Shown here: piece by piece, positions 23,401 through 35,431 of the stretch | How positions within the stretch are numbered: the first letter of the stretch is position 1 | How the letters are laid out: each line of letters opens with the position of its first letter | Program-made: the position numbers and the translations under genes | Assembly: GCA_023101885.1 (NCBI GenBank) | Contig: JALPQD010000390.1 | Span: forward strand, 2,033,257 to 2,097,256 | From: Typhlomys cinereus | Lineage: Eukaryota > Chordata > Mammalia > Rodentia > Platacanthomyidae | Reading direction: 5' to 3' | DNA length: 64,000 nucleotides | The notes under the pieces: generated by a model | Told to the model about the DNA's origin: nothing | What the model saw: the letters and a program-made list of their open reading frames with translations, nothing else | Database searches by the model: none

Positions 23401-26400
23401 ATTTATCTTCAACTTTTCTTCATCGTTCAATTAATCTAGCATGCTTTAAAAATCAGGAAGCTGGAAATGAGAGATTGGAGTAAAGATGACTGATAACTTT
23501 TGGTACAATGTGTTGTGATGGAGGACACTAAATATTTGTATTCTTGCTACAATGGTTCAATATCATATGTAAATTGCAGTTACACTGGGTCATGGAATTA
23601 TATCAGTAGTGTCAACATTGAGTAGAAAGCAAGAAGAGACTCACCACAGGTTAAAGTCAGCAAGAGAAAGCATGTCTCAAAAACAGAAAAGAAAGAAAAG
23701 AAAAGGGAAGGGACAGAGAGAGAGACAGGGACAGAGACAGAGAAGGAATGAATGAAATTAGAGGGCCAAATGTATAACTCAGCAGCAGAGAAGTTGCTTC
23801 TTATGGAGGAATCTGTTTTAGCAGTCTTCAAATTTGCCAAAGTGTATTGGCCAATTTCTAATTTTTTAATATTAACATACCTTAATATTAACAAGGCAAA
23901 AAAACTAGTGCATATAGAATGGATATTGCACTCAAACACATTGCCTTTATTTTATTGGTTTGGCCTATGCTGAAATTTTCATTTATTTATTTAGTTTTAC
24001 AGGCTTATTGAGTAATAATCTCTGTTTTCCTTGAATGGCAGGAAAAAAATGGATTTCTTCAATTAGGAAATAACCTGGGAAAAGAGTTTGTCCCCAGAGT
24101 AGAGACCATTTCTTACTGAACAAATAACATGTATTTTCATAGTTTTCCCAATATACTATATATTATAAGATAGCTTCAGTTGCAAAGAATGAAAAATCGT
24201 TATGGCTAGTAAACATGCTTCTTATAATATTCTATATTGTATCAATCAGAAAAGGTAAGAATCACATATTTTACCTTATGCAATCAGTATGAAATACCTT
24301 GGATAATTTTAACATTAATATTTACATGTGCTGATAGATGTTCAATATCAACAGAATTAAATTACACAAAGTAGTTTAAACAATCACCTAATAATTTACA
24401 TTTTTAATTTAATTTAAAGTTTCAGACTCAAATTAAATTCATTTCAGTATAAAAGTATCAATATATTAAAGCTTGTTTTCCCTGAGAACTTATATCAAAT
24501 ATAAGTATTTCTGATCCCTCACTAAACTTAGCATGTTTTTGAATATGTTAAATGTTTAAGATTTAAAAACTGTGTCACAAAAAATTCAGAATACTTGATG
24601 AGAATTTTGGATGAACATTATTGAAATTTGTTTGCAAACTTAAATATTGGAAGGGTTCCTACCTGTGAGCATATAAGTAACATTATAAAATAATCTTGAG
24701 ATTTCAAGGAACAATAAATTGGTCTCCAGGATTTTTGTTATTTTTTATAATAGGAAGGATGCTCTCAGAATTCATCCTTATTTTTATAATGTAAAATAGG
24801 CATAAGCCCAATGCATATGCAGTCTTCAAGTTACCATCACAATATTTAGAGAAAGGTAAATCTTTATTTCAATGAGGAGATATGAATAAATATAAATATA
24901 AACATGCCTATATTTAGCTGAAATACTTAATGAATTTCCTACTAAAATACAAATTTTAAGATATTTCCAAATATCTAAGAAAAAGTCCCATCACTAAAAG
25001 ATTTCAGAAAATCTGTCTTTAAGGTTGTTGTTTGCAAGATCACATTCATAATGAATTTATGGGACCTGGAGAAATAGCTCATTGGTAGTTCACTGACGCC
25101 ACAGTGAAAGTCAGGGTTTCTCAGTGTAGCATCACAAATAAAACAGAAGTTAGGACTATTTGAATAGATTTTTATAGTTATAATATCCTTTTTTAATATA
25201 CTTTTGAATGGAAAATGTGAAAGGTTTCATCCTACCAATTGAAATTTGAGACCATTCACAAAAGTAACAAATGAATAAGAGGAGAAGAAAAAGGAGGGAG
25301 AGAGGTTGGAAAACAGGGAGGGAGGGAGGAATGTTAGGCAAAGAGGGATGAAAGATTCCTGCACATATAGAACAAATACAATTTTTATTTGCTTTAAATT
25401 TTATTCTTAATACTTTTTGAAATTCAGATTGAGTTCAATATAAGAAATGTGTAATACACGTGTTTAATGAAATTAATTAAATAAATTTGTGGTCATAATT
25501 ACATCGATATTATGTATAATATAATATTATATATAATTATAATATCGATGTAATGGTCTAGAAATTGAGTTATACAGGTGAATTAAGATTTTAAACATTA
25601 TACAGTACACATAAAGAAATCCAAAAGATGCAGTAGAAATGTAATCCATGAAACCATAGCTCAAATGGTAGCCTTTTACTTACAAGTTTATGCTCATCTC
25701 ATTTTTGTTATCAAATGCTTTAATTTGCTTGGGAATTTTCTGTCCCTATGGAAGAGTTATAAGGTGTTTAAGTACTCTACTATTGCTGATAGAAAATTAT
25801 ATTCATATTTACTAATACTTACTAAGTTCTGAGAATTTCTGTGAGATTGAAAACTGTTCATTTTCAATGGATCTCTGGGTTTCAAAAGTGTAATCTTGAA
25901 CTTCAACCACATATGCCACCTCAGATATGAATGAGCATCTGTCTCCTATATGCAACAATTTGTCCTTTGCTCTTTATTGAGTGAGAATGTGGAAATGATT
26001 TTACAAAAACTGAAATTAATGAGATAATTAACTTTTGAAACAGTGTGAATGAAAATAGAATTTCTAAAGACCCAGTTCAGGGACAATAGCAAAAAACGCT
26101 TTATGAATTCAGGGACATAATACTGAAAAAAAATAGGTACAAAACAGATTTGAAAACAATTCAAAGCAAAAATGAACAAAACCTTCCAGAATGCTCATGT
26201 ATGACTCCCATACAAGGACACAAAACAAAGTGGAGTAGGTGAAAATGAGTGAGCTCAAATGTTGCAAAAAGTAAAGAGGAATATGTCAAATAGAGGAACA
26301 GGTCAGAGATGATCTGTTATTGTTACAGCTTTCACATAACAGATTTGCATTCACAGGAAACTGATGCACACTCTTACTAGATATGGTTTCTTGAACGTAG

Positions 26401-27063
26401 ATGTTGAATGGACTGCTTATGATGACTAATGTCTCTGGATTAGAATATCAGTTTAAAATTTTCTACTCCATTGTGAGTCCTTAACTGAATGCAGTACTTA
26501 CTTTGAGATATGAAAAAAAATTATAGAAATTTAAAGTTTCTGACTTCTAATTTCACAAAATTTGCATTGAACGGAAAATCCCAACACAAATATTAAATAT
26601 CATCTCCTTGTATATGTTGATTAGTTAATAAAGGCTTTGGAATAAATAATTTATTTGCATAATTTTCAAAAATACATGTGCATCCAGAAATCATTATCAA
26701 ACTATAAATCTCTTCTTCAGATTACAATCAACATATTTAATTATTACTGATTCCTGCACTAAATCATCTTTGGATAATAAACAAAAATATTGGAATAAAA
26801 GGATAATGTACACAGAAATACAGAATCATTGTTAATTTGGCAAAAAATCGACAATTTTTCTCACTGCTTTTGTGAGCACTCAGATGAAAATTTAAAGTGC
26901 AATGGTTCACTTTTGGAGTCAAGCACAAATTAATATGTAGGAGAAAAAATTATATATGGATATGTTTACAAGGAAAGAATGTGCAAAAAGCAAAGTCAGA
27001 GGCTATGGAAGCTCATTTTTAATCTATGGAGTTGCAAATTAGGAAATCTTCAACTTTCAATTC
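23401..27063. other. Intergenic, units 1/2, upstream of OR-3
   Basis: Contains an A-rich/GA-rich tail of a B1-like scrap (about 23640-23750), the unit junction used here (23754), an ID-like scrap near 25060 and an AT palindrome at 25498-25554. No gene recognised. Confidence 0.65.
25498..25554. repeat. AT-rich perfect inverted repeat
   Basis: 16-base arms (ATTACATCGATATTAT and its complement at 25539-25554) around a 25-base AT-only-rich loop that is itself partly palindromic. Equivalent positions near 33836, 48180 and 62519 have only one arm. Confidence 0.85.
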
Positions 27064-27129
27064 ATGCTAAAAATGACACAACCTAAATATGAAGAAATGA
27101 CACACACTTCTGTTTTAGCAACTCCACAG
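26885..27129 (+). promoter_or_regulatory. Putative promoter/leader region of OR-3
   Basis: Conserved AAAGTGCAATGGTTCACTTT block near 26897 and a TTAATATGTAGGAG block near 26931. ACTTCTGTTTTAG ends 12 nt before the ATG at 27130 and has the form of a 3' splice site, matching the usual OR layout in which an upstream noncoding exon joins just before the coding ATG. Confidence 0.4.
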
Positions 27130-28074
27130 ATGACACACAGAGAGGACACAACAGCAGAAAATGGTTCCACAGTGATGGAGTTCATCATCCTGGGATTCTC
27201 TGACTTGCCCAACCTTCAAGGGTTACTCTTTGGAATATTCTCCATAATGTACTTGATTATCTTAGCTGGAAACAGCCTCATCATTATGATAACAAGGCTT
27301 GACCCTGAATTGCATAAGCCTATGTATTTTTTCCTGGCAAACTTTTCTTCACTTGAAATCTGTTATGTGTCGGTCATTCTCCCTAGGATTCTCTTTAATC
27401 TTTATACTCAGGACAGAAAAATTTCTGTTATGAGCTGTGCAACACAGATGTGCTTCTTCCTGACTCTGGCAGTCACTGATACTGTTCTCCTGGCTGTGAT
27501 GTCCTATGACCGCTATGTGGCCATTTGCAACCCTCTGCAGTATCCTCTGGTCATGAACCCAACAAGATGCACACAGCTGGCAGTGAGTTCCTGGCTTGTT
27601 GGAATCCCATTCCAGGTGGCACAAACCTGTCAGATATTCTCTCTGCACTTCTGTGATTCTAACAAAATAGATCACTTCTTCTGTGACATACCTCCACTTC
27701 TCAAGCTGGCCTGTGAAGACACATCTCTGAATGAACTGTATGCCTATGCAATAGCTATTCTGTTTGCTGTTGCACCTTTTATGGTGATTCTAGCATCATA
27801 CAGTAAAATCATTGCTACCATCCTGAGGTTGCCCACAGCACAGGGACGGGCAAAAGGCTTCTCCACATGTTCTTCCCACCTGGTGGTGGTGGTTTTGTTT
27901 TTTGGCTCTGCCAGTATTTCCTATTTCATGCCAACCTCCACTCATTCTGCAATGACTGACAAACTGCTGTCTCTATTCTACACTATTGTGACACCCATGT
28001 TCAACCCAATGATATACAGTCTGAGGAACAAGGATGTGATCGCAGCATTAAGAAAAGTAATATTAAAATCATAG
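27130..28074 (+). CDS. Olfactory receptor family 10 (OR-3), intact
   Basis: Complete 314-aa odorant receptor, paralogous to OR-2 and OR-4. Landmarks: NGS glycosylation site at 11-13, PMYFFLANFSSLEICYVSV (TM2), canonical SYDRYVAICNPL at the end of TM3, HFFCDIPPLLKLAC, KGFSTCSSH in TM6 (Gly for the common Ala), NPMIYSLRNKD in TM7. The frame is open 22 codons further upstream to 27064, but that extension contains the acceptor-like tract and is interrupted in OR-2, so 27130 is preferred. AATAAA at 28292-28297. Its second half is almost identical to that of the OR pseudogene at 50071. Confidence 0.93.
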   Translation: MTHREDTTAENGSTVMEFIILGFSDLPNLQGLLFGIFSIMYLIILAGNSLIIMITRLDPELHKPMYFFLANFSSLEICYVSVILPRILFNLYTQDRKISVMSCATQMCFFLTLAVTDTVLLAVMSYDRYVAICNPLQYPLVMNPTRCTQLAVSSWLVGIPFQVAQTCQIFSLHFCDSNKIDHFFCDIPPLLKLACEDTSLNELYAYAIAILFAVAPFMVILASYSKIIATILRLPTAQGRAKGFSTCSSHLVVVVLFFGSASISYFMPTSTHSAMTDKLLSLFYTIVTPMFNPMIYSLRNKDVIAALRKVILKS

Positions 28075-28291
28075 TGTTGTACCAGTATGTAGAAAAGAAT
28101 GAAATGGTGTTCACATTCTTGTCACATGTACTTTCCACCACAATGCATTTCTGTTGAGATGTCAATCACCTCTGTTTATGACGTAATTTATGACTTTTAG
28201 TACTATGAAGTATGTTACATTGCTGGGGATCATTCAAGACTAACTAATACATTTTGATGCTTAAAGTCTAATGAAAAACATTTTCTTACAA

Positions 28292-28297
28292 AATAAA
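28292..28297 (+). promoter_or_regulatory. Candidate polyadenylation signal of OR-3
   Basis: AATAAA 218 nt after the stop; positionally equivalent to 20400 and 51232. Confidence 0.5.
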
Positions 28298-28322
28298 GTT
28301 TCATGCTTTGTGATAGTCCAAA

Positions 28323-28465
28323 TGTTGTTACAGAAATTCAAAAGTGATATTTTTTCATAGAGATTTGCTGAATATTAAAATAAATTCATTTCTGAAGTTA
28401 GTCCACTCAGAATTTTTAACGTTTTAAAGAAATTAAACACAAATGAATCCTGAAAACATTATTTA
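28323..28465 (+). repeat. Direct duplicate of 28677-28831
   Basis: Begins TGTTGTTACAGAAATTCAA and ends GAAAACATTATTTA. The second, in-place copy is at 28677-28831. Other units have only the second copy. Confidence 0.85.
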
Positions 28466-28561
28466 TTTGCCAAATTAACAATGGTTCTGTCTTTCTGTGT
28501 ACATTATCCTTTTATTCCAATATTTTTGTTTATAATCCAAAGATGATTTAGTGCAGGAATT
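28466..28561 (-). repeat. Inverted copy of the OR-3 upstream region
   Basis: Reverse complement of about 26752-26844 with only about four mismatches over some 95 bases. It sits directly after the 143-bp direct duplicate and joins normal flank at GGAATTCAG. Confidence 0.88.
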
Positions 28562-30294
28562 CAGACTATTCCTGCAAACTTCAATAATTAAAAAATGTGA
28601 CTCATGTATAATTATTGATACAATATTTACCATATATTTCAAAATCTTTCATCAGGTTTCCTAGTAATCTTTCCTTTGTTGTTACAGAAATTCAAGGGTG
28701 ATATTTTTTCATAGAGATTTTCTGAATATTAAAATAAATTCATTTCTGAAGTTATGAATAATTTTAGTCCTTTCAGAAATTTTAATGTTTTAAAGAAATT
28801 AAACACAAATGAATCCTGAAAACATTATTTATCATAGAATGAGATTATCACACATGCATACCAGAAGATAAATTTATATTTGAAAGCTGTCTTAATAATC
28901 AATGCATATAAAGATCATGGAGTATATGATAAATATATTTTACTCAATTTAGCTCCTACACACGAATTCTTAGGAAACCTACAGTAATAGAGTGTCAAGT
29001 GAAGTCTCTGTTTTATTTTAATGTACATTTCCATGTACCCACATGATACACATTTTTGTGCATGACAGCATGTTGCATGTAAATATTTTCACACAGATAC
29101 ACAGATACATGATGAGCTTTGAACACTTAATGTGTCCTCCTTTGTCCTCGGCCTCTTCTCCCATTTTCATTAGTCTATTCGATTAGCAAGGAAGACTCAT
29201 TCTACTTTCTTATGATTTAATTTATCTGTATTAACAAGTTCTAGGAATAAGAAATGAGAAAACTATGTGGCCTTTACATAGTTTTTTGTGGTTGAACAAA
29301 AGGTCCATTGTGCATATATTTCAATTTACTTTGAGCAACAGCATATACCTTGGACCTTTAATGTCCCTATAGGTAAAAGTACAACACTGAACATTGATGT
29401 ACAAGTATCTTTTGATGTGTTCACTTTGGGTCATTTGTGTAAAAAGCTACATGTAAAATGCTTGGCCATAATATTGACATAACTTTTGGCTTCATAGTTA
29501 TTTCCATAGTCACCAAACTAATGTATACTGCCAGGTATTTCACATACAAATATCTTTTGTCCCTACCCTTGTGAACATTTGTCATGTTCTTTATTATTGA
29601 CTGCAATTCATACTAGGTTCAGAAGACATGTCAGTGTATGTTTCATTTCTGTGATGAATGTTGACGCTGAAATTTTAAGTGCATGTTCATTATACATTTA
29701 CATTTCATTTTGTGAGAAACATATAATAGCTCATTAGTCTATTTGCTGACTAATTAGACTATTTGCTGACTGCCTTATTTTATTTATTGTCATTTGATTG
29801 TTTTGGAAGTGGGAATTGACTCTTAGTGTGGTAATGAAAATTTGAGGAAATTTATAGATCTGTCAAAAGAAGAACAATTTTACTAGTCATTCTAAGTCAT
29901 TAAGGATACAGGATCATTGGTTCTACATTGTAGAGTAGGGGATTACAGTGATCATGAGAAAAATGGGAGTATACCCCACAAGTGTATATGATGAAACAAA
30001 TAAACAAAAATTTTCAAATAGAATTTTCCTGGAAGCCCAATCAATTATATAAATCCTAAAATACAGAGGAAGAAGAAACACATGTGTCAATGATATCCAA
30101 AAGTACAAAGAAGGTAAAAGGACAAATAAACACTTGCTTTTCTATTTGTGATTGGTGAGACTGGGTGGCCAAAACTTATTTCAACTTATAGCATGTAGTC
30201 AATAAACAAATGAATAAACAAAGAACTGCAATTAAAAATATCTAATATTTAAAAAGGACCTAAACAGGGTTTTCAAAAGAATGAATACAAATGC

Positions 30295-31690
30295 TTATTC
30301 TTTCTTCTCTTTCTTTTATTTTTAATGCTGCATGTATAAATATACCCAATTCATAAGATCTTCAATTTTTATTCCTTATTCTCTGGTCCACGCACCCCCC
30401 CTTTTTTTCTCTTACAATCCTTCATCTTACCGGCTGGCCTCAGTTCTATTTTCAAATCTTTTCACTTGTGTGGCCCACTATGTTTCCTTTAGTTTGTCTT
30501 TGATGATACAAGACTGACATGATTTATGTCCCAACAAATACCATAGATCAGTGGGCATACCAATGACGAAAGCATCTTCTTTTTCTTTTTTTTTTTTTTT
30601 TAAATTTTTTTATTATTATTTATTCAACTGTGCGCATGTGCATGTGTATGTGCGCGCGTGTGTCTGCGTGTGTGTGTGTCTGTGTATATGTAGAACCACG
30701 GACGAATTCGCGAACCACCATGGATGCCTCCACCTCCTTCTGCCCCGGGATTCACAGGCTCCGCCCTACCAGGACCAGAAGCGCAGGCTGCCCCCGCTTC
30801 CTCCTGGCGTCTATACGTGGGATCTGGGATCCGAACTCGGGACCTTCCGCCTGCAAGGCGGAGGCTTAACCCCTGAGCCACCTCTCCAGCCCCAAGCATC
30901 TTCTTTTTCATCCCCACTAGTCCTCATCAGTCTCTCGAAGATATCTAGAACTTCTTGAGGCCTTTCTGCTTTCATGGTGATTTGTTGAGACAAACTCAGT
31001 GTAATTCTTGTATACACATAAGTATATATTATAAGTATACATATCTTTCATGAAATTCTGCATATCACAAATCAGTGATGTCCAGGAGAGAGTGGCTGCC
31101 CACCATTCTCTGATTTTATGTTCTTACAATCTTACCCACCCTTTTTCCAACATGCTTCTTGAGTCTTGAGGCAGGGGTGGGTGAGATATCCAAAATATTT
31201 TTTAAAAGAATTGAATATTTTTAGTTCCAGGAAAATGTAAATTAACATTACATGAAGATTGGATCTTACCTCAGTCAAAATTCAATGAAGGAAACACATG
31301 ACAACCATTGTTGATTAGGATATATAACAGGAGTATAAACTTAGCTACTTTGGAAATCAATGTTATATTTTCTAAAAAAGCTAAAAATAGCACTATTATG
31401 TTCCTTAGACTACACTGTGTATTGATCAAAAGAATTCTATGTCCTTCTGTAGAGATATTGCACCTCCGTGTTCACTGATATCTCAAAATATTTAGGAAAT
31501 GGAACAAGCCCAGATGTCTACTACAGATGAATGAATGTAGAAACTTAGTAAATGAGCATGGGGTTAATTTCACATGTGAGAAATATGTAATATTCATGAT
31601 ATTTAATGAAACAGGAAAGTATTGAATTGAATGATTTATCCAAGTCAACAGAGACAAATTTGCATGTGCTTTGAGATCTGTGGAATTTAT
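30295..31690. mobile_element. Old 5'-inverted L1 remnant, unit 2 copy
   Basis: Same two head-to-head parts as at 22360-23400: 3' UTR-like on minus (about 30295-31200, split by a SINE) and ORF2 3' end on plus (about 31230-31690). Confidence 0.5.
30586..30893 (-). mobile_element. B2-like tRNA-derived SINE
   Basis: On the minus strand it starts GGGGCTGGAGAGGTGGCTCA (A-box region) with a B-box-like GGTCCCGAGTTCGGATCC, then a body of about 150 bp and a CA-rich and A-rich tail. A perfect 16-bp target duplication (AAGCATCTTCTTTTTC) flanks it at 30570-30585 and 30894-30909. Units 1 and 3 show the empty site. The open frames inside are artefacts. Confidence 0.85.
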
Positions 31691-34600
31691 CTTCAACTTT
31701 TCATCATTTTTCATTCAACCTATAGGGACTTTAAAGGTCAGCAGGAAAGGAGTGAATCCAATAAAGATGACTGCTAACTTTGGCATAACTTGTTGAGATG
31801 GATAAATAAACTTGTATCTACATTAGGATACTAAATATTTGCCTTTTTGCTAAGTGTCTCGATATCACATGTAAATCACAGTTATACTGGATCATGGGGT
31901 TATAATCAATAATGTCAACATTGAGGAGAAAGCAGGAAGAGACTAATCACAGGTTAAAGTCAGCAAGAGAAAGCATGTCTCCCAAAAAAGAGAAAAGAAA
32001 GAAAAGAAAAATTAGAAGATAAGGAGAGACAACGATAGAGAGAGAGAGAGAAGGAAGGAATGGATGAAATTAGGGTACCAAAGGTATAACTCAGAAGTAG
32101 AGTTGTTGCTTCCCATGGAAAAGTCCTTTTTATCCATCTTCAAAATTAAAAAAGCAGTATATTTCCCAATTTCTGTTTTTCCAATATTAACATGTATTAA
32201 TAGTAACAAAAGACAAAGAAAACTATCACATATAGAAAAGATATTGCCCAAATATACTGTGTTAATATTGTTTTGTTTTGGCCTATACTAAAATTATTAA
32301 CATTATTATTCATTTATTTATTTAGTTTTATAACCTTATTGAGTAATAATACCTTTTTCCCTTGATTTATGCGAAAAATGGACTTCTTCAATTAGGAAAT
32401 AACCTGGGGAAAAAATTTGTCCCTAGAGACCATTTCTTACTTAACAAATAACATATATTCTCACTGTCTTCCCAATATTCCATATATTATAAGATAGCTT
32501 TGGTTTCAAAGAGTGAAAAATGATTATGGTTAGTAAACATGCTTTTTATAATAATCTATGTTGTATCAATCAAAAAAGGTAAGAATCTTAACTTTTACCT
32601 TATGTAATCAGGATGAAATACTTTGGATAATTTTAACATTAATATTTATATGTACTGATACACTTTTATATATCAGTATTATGATTAATTTACACAGAAT
32701 AGTTTAAATAATCATGAAATAATTTACATTTTTAATTTAAACCACAGTTTGAAATTCAAATTTAAACTCATTTCAATATAAAAGCATCAATATATCAAAG
32801 ACTATTTTCCCCAATAACTCATATCAAATATAATTATTTATGATCCCCTACTTCACTTAGCATGTATTTGAATATTTTAAATGTATAAAGCTTAAAAGCT
32901 GTATCACATAAAAATTCAGAGTATTTCATGAGAATTTTGGATGAATGTTATTTACATGTGTCTGCAAACATATTTTGAAACATTTTTACCTGTGATAACG
33001 TAAGGAGCATTGAAAAAAAAATCTTGAGATTTCAAGGAGCAATAGCAAATTTGTCTCCAGGATTTTTGTTATTGTTGTTGTTTGCAATAGGGGAGATGCT
33101 CTCAGAATTCATCCTTCTGTATATACGATTAAGCATAAGCACAATGCATATGGAGTGTTCAAGAGTGTTAACAATATTTACAGAAAAGTAAATCATTATT
33201 TCAATGAGGAGATAAGTTAAATAAATACAAATCATATGAATAAATATAAACATGACTATAGTTAGCTGAAATTCCTAATGAATTTCTTATTAAAATATAA
33301 ATTTCAAGATATTTCCACCTATCTCAGAAAAAGTCCCATCACTAAAAGATTTGAGAAAGTTTTCTTTTAACATTTTTGCTTGCAAGATCATGTTCACAAT
33401 GAATCTGTATCGGAGCTGGGGGAAAAGCTCAGTGGTAGTTTCTGGTCCCGCAGTGGAAAGTCAGGGTCCTCTGTGTAGCATCTCAAATAAAATGGAAGTT
33501 AGGACTATTTCAGTAGATTTTTATATTTGTAGTATCTGTTTTGCTAATATACTTTTGAATGTAAAATTGTATAAATATGGAAGATTTCATCCTACTAATC
33601 AAAAATTGAGACCACACACAAAAGCAACAAATGAATAAGAAGGAAGGGAGGTTGGGAGACAGGAAGGGAGGCAGGAATGTTAGGAAAAGAGAGATAAAAG
33701 ATTACCATGAATAAAGAATAAATAAAACTTCTATTCACTTCAATTTTATTCTTAGTATGTTTTTAAAATTGAGATTGAGTTCAATTAAAGAAATATGTAA
33801 TACACAAGTATTTAAGGAAACAAAGTTTTTACTTATGATATTGATGAATGGTCTACAGATTAAATTACACAAGTGAATTAAGATGTCTAAATATTATGCA
33901 ATACACATAAAGAAACCAAAACATGCAGTAGAAATGTAATCCATGAAATCATAGCTAAAAGTAGCCTTTTACTTACTTGATTACGCTCATCTTATTTTTT
34001 ATCATGACTTGTTCTAATATTATTTTCTATCCCTATGGAAAAGTTATTAGGTGTTTCAGTACTCTACTATTGCTGATAGAAAATTATATTAATATTTATT
34101 AATTGTGATTAACTCCTAAGAATTTCTGTGAGATTGAAAATAGTGTTCATTTTCAATGCATCTCTGTGTTTCAAAGGTGCAATCTTGAACTCCAACCACA
34201 TCTACCTAAGAATGAGCATCTGTCTCCTATGTGCAGCAATTTGTCCTTTGCTCTTTAATGAGTGACAATGTGGAAATGACTTTACAAACACTGAAAGCAA
34301 TGAGATAATTAAGTACTTTTGAAGTAGTGAATAAAAATAGAATTTCTAAAGACCTAGTCCAGGGAAAATTTGGCTAAAAGCCTTTTATGGGGACATCGAC
34401 ATTATACTGAAAATAGGTATTACATGAGGTTCAAAACAAGTCATAGCAAAAATGAACAAAAACTGTCCAGAATGATAATGTATGATCCCCCATACAACCA
34501 TGCAAAACAAAGTGAAATGGATGAAAATGAATGAGCTCAAATGTTGCAAAAGGTAAAGCAAAATATGTCAGGTAGAAGAGCAAGTTAGAGATGAGCTTTT

Positions 34601-35365
34601 ATGTTACAGCTTTTATGCAATAGATTTGCATTCATGGAAACTGATGCACACTCCTAATAGATATGCTTTCTTGATTGTAGGTGTGGCTTATGATGACCAC
34701 TTATGATGACTAATGTCTCTGGATTGGAAGACCAATTTAAAATTTTTTACTTCATCGTGAGTCCTTCACTGAAAGCAGTGCCTGCTTTGAGATCTGAAAA
34801 TTTTTCTCTCTAGAAATTAAAAGTTTTCTGACTTCTGATTTCATAAAATTTGCATCTACCTGAAAATAAAAATGTAAACACTAAATATCATCTCATTATA
34901 TCTTGTGATCAGTTAATAAATTTTTTGAATAAATTATGTATTTGGATAGTTTTCAAAAATACACATGCTGGCAGAAATTATTATCAAAGTATACAGTCTC
35001 TTCTAAAGATTATAGTAAACATATTTAATTAATTTAATTAATTATTATTGATTCTTACACTAAATTCATTTTTGGATTATAAGCAGAAATATTGAAAGAA
35101 AAGGATAATGTCCATAGAAAGACAGAATCATTGTTAATTTGGCAGAAAATCAAGAATTTTCTCATATTGCTTTTTTGAGCACTCAGATAAAAATTTAATG
35201 TGCAATGGTTCATTTTTTGAAGTCAGGCACAAATTAATATGTAAGAGAAAATTATTTATGGATATGCTCAGTAGTAAAAATGTACAACAACCAACGTCAG
35301 AAGATATGACAGCTCATTTTTAATCTGTGGAGTTATCAAATTAGGAAATATGCAACTTTCAGTTC
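31691..35365. other. Intergenic, units 2/3, upstream of OR-4
   Basis: Includes a short AG microsatellite (about 32032-32052), the unit junction, an ID-like scrap near 33412 and the empty site matching the L1-B insertion (about 33640). No gene recognised. Confidence 0.65.
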
Positions 35366-35431
35366 ATGCAAAAGATGACACAACCTAAATATGAAGAAAT
35401 GACACACACTTCTGTTTCAGTGACTCCACGT
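35190..35431 (+). promoter_or_regulatory. Putative promoter/leader region of OR-4
   Basis: Conserved TGTGCAATGGTTCATTTT block near 35199, TTAATATGTAAGAG near 35233, and the best acceptor-like tract of the array, ACTTCTGTTTCAG, ending 12 nt before the ATG at 35432. Confidence 0.4.

Larger units (their letters stand above)
15995..23753. repeat. Tandem OR unit 1 (about 7.8 kb)
   Basis: First recognisable copy of the array. Its start (GCCAAAAAGATGTATTTCG, then a block with GCATATATAGAAGG) matches 23835-23920 of unit 2, but the earlier part equivalent to about 22400-23815 is missing and replaced by L1 fragments. Contains OR-2 with AT-rich flanks shared with the other units: upstream TCCCCAGAG box, an ID-like scrap near 17230, and the downstream 5'-inverted old L1 (22360-23400). 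Confidence 0.8.
28075..30294. other. 3' flank of OR-3
   Basis: AT-rich unit flank with the AATAAA signal and the complex local duplication described separately. Small repeated word near 29735-29770 (TAGACTATTTGCTGACT-type). No gene seen. Confidence 0.65.
23754..32065. repeat. Tandem OR unit 2 (about 8.3 kb)
   Basis: Runs from GAAATTAGAGGGCCAAATG to the equivalent GAAATTAGGGTACCAAAGG at 32066. Contains OR-3, a B2-like SINE absent from the same place in units 1 and 3, and a local rearrangement at 28323-28561. Confidence 0.85.

Noticed and set aside
27064..27129. 22-codon N-terminal extension of OR-3 (and 35366-35431 of OR-4)
   Set aside because: Contains a 3' splice-site-like tract, is interrupted by a stop in OR-2, and OR proteins normally begin near the aligned ATG.
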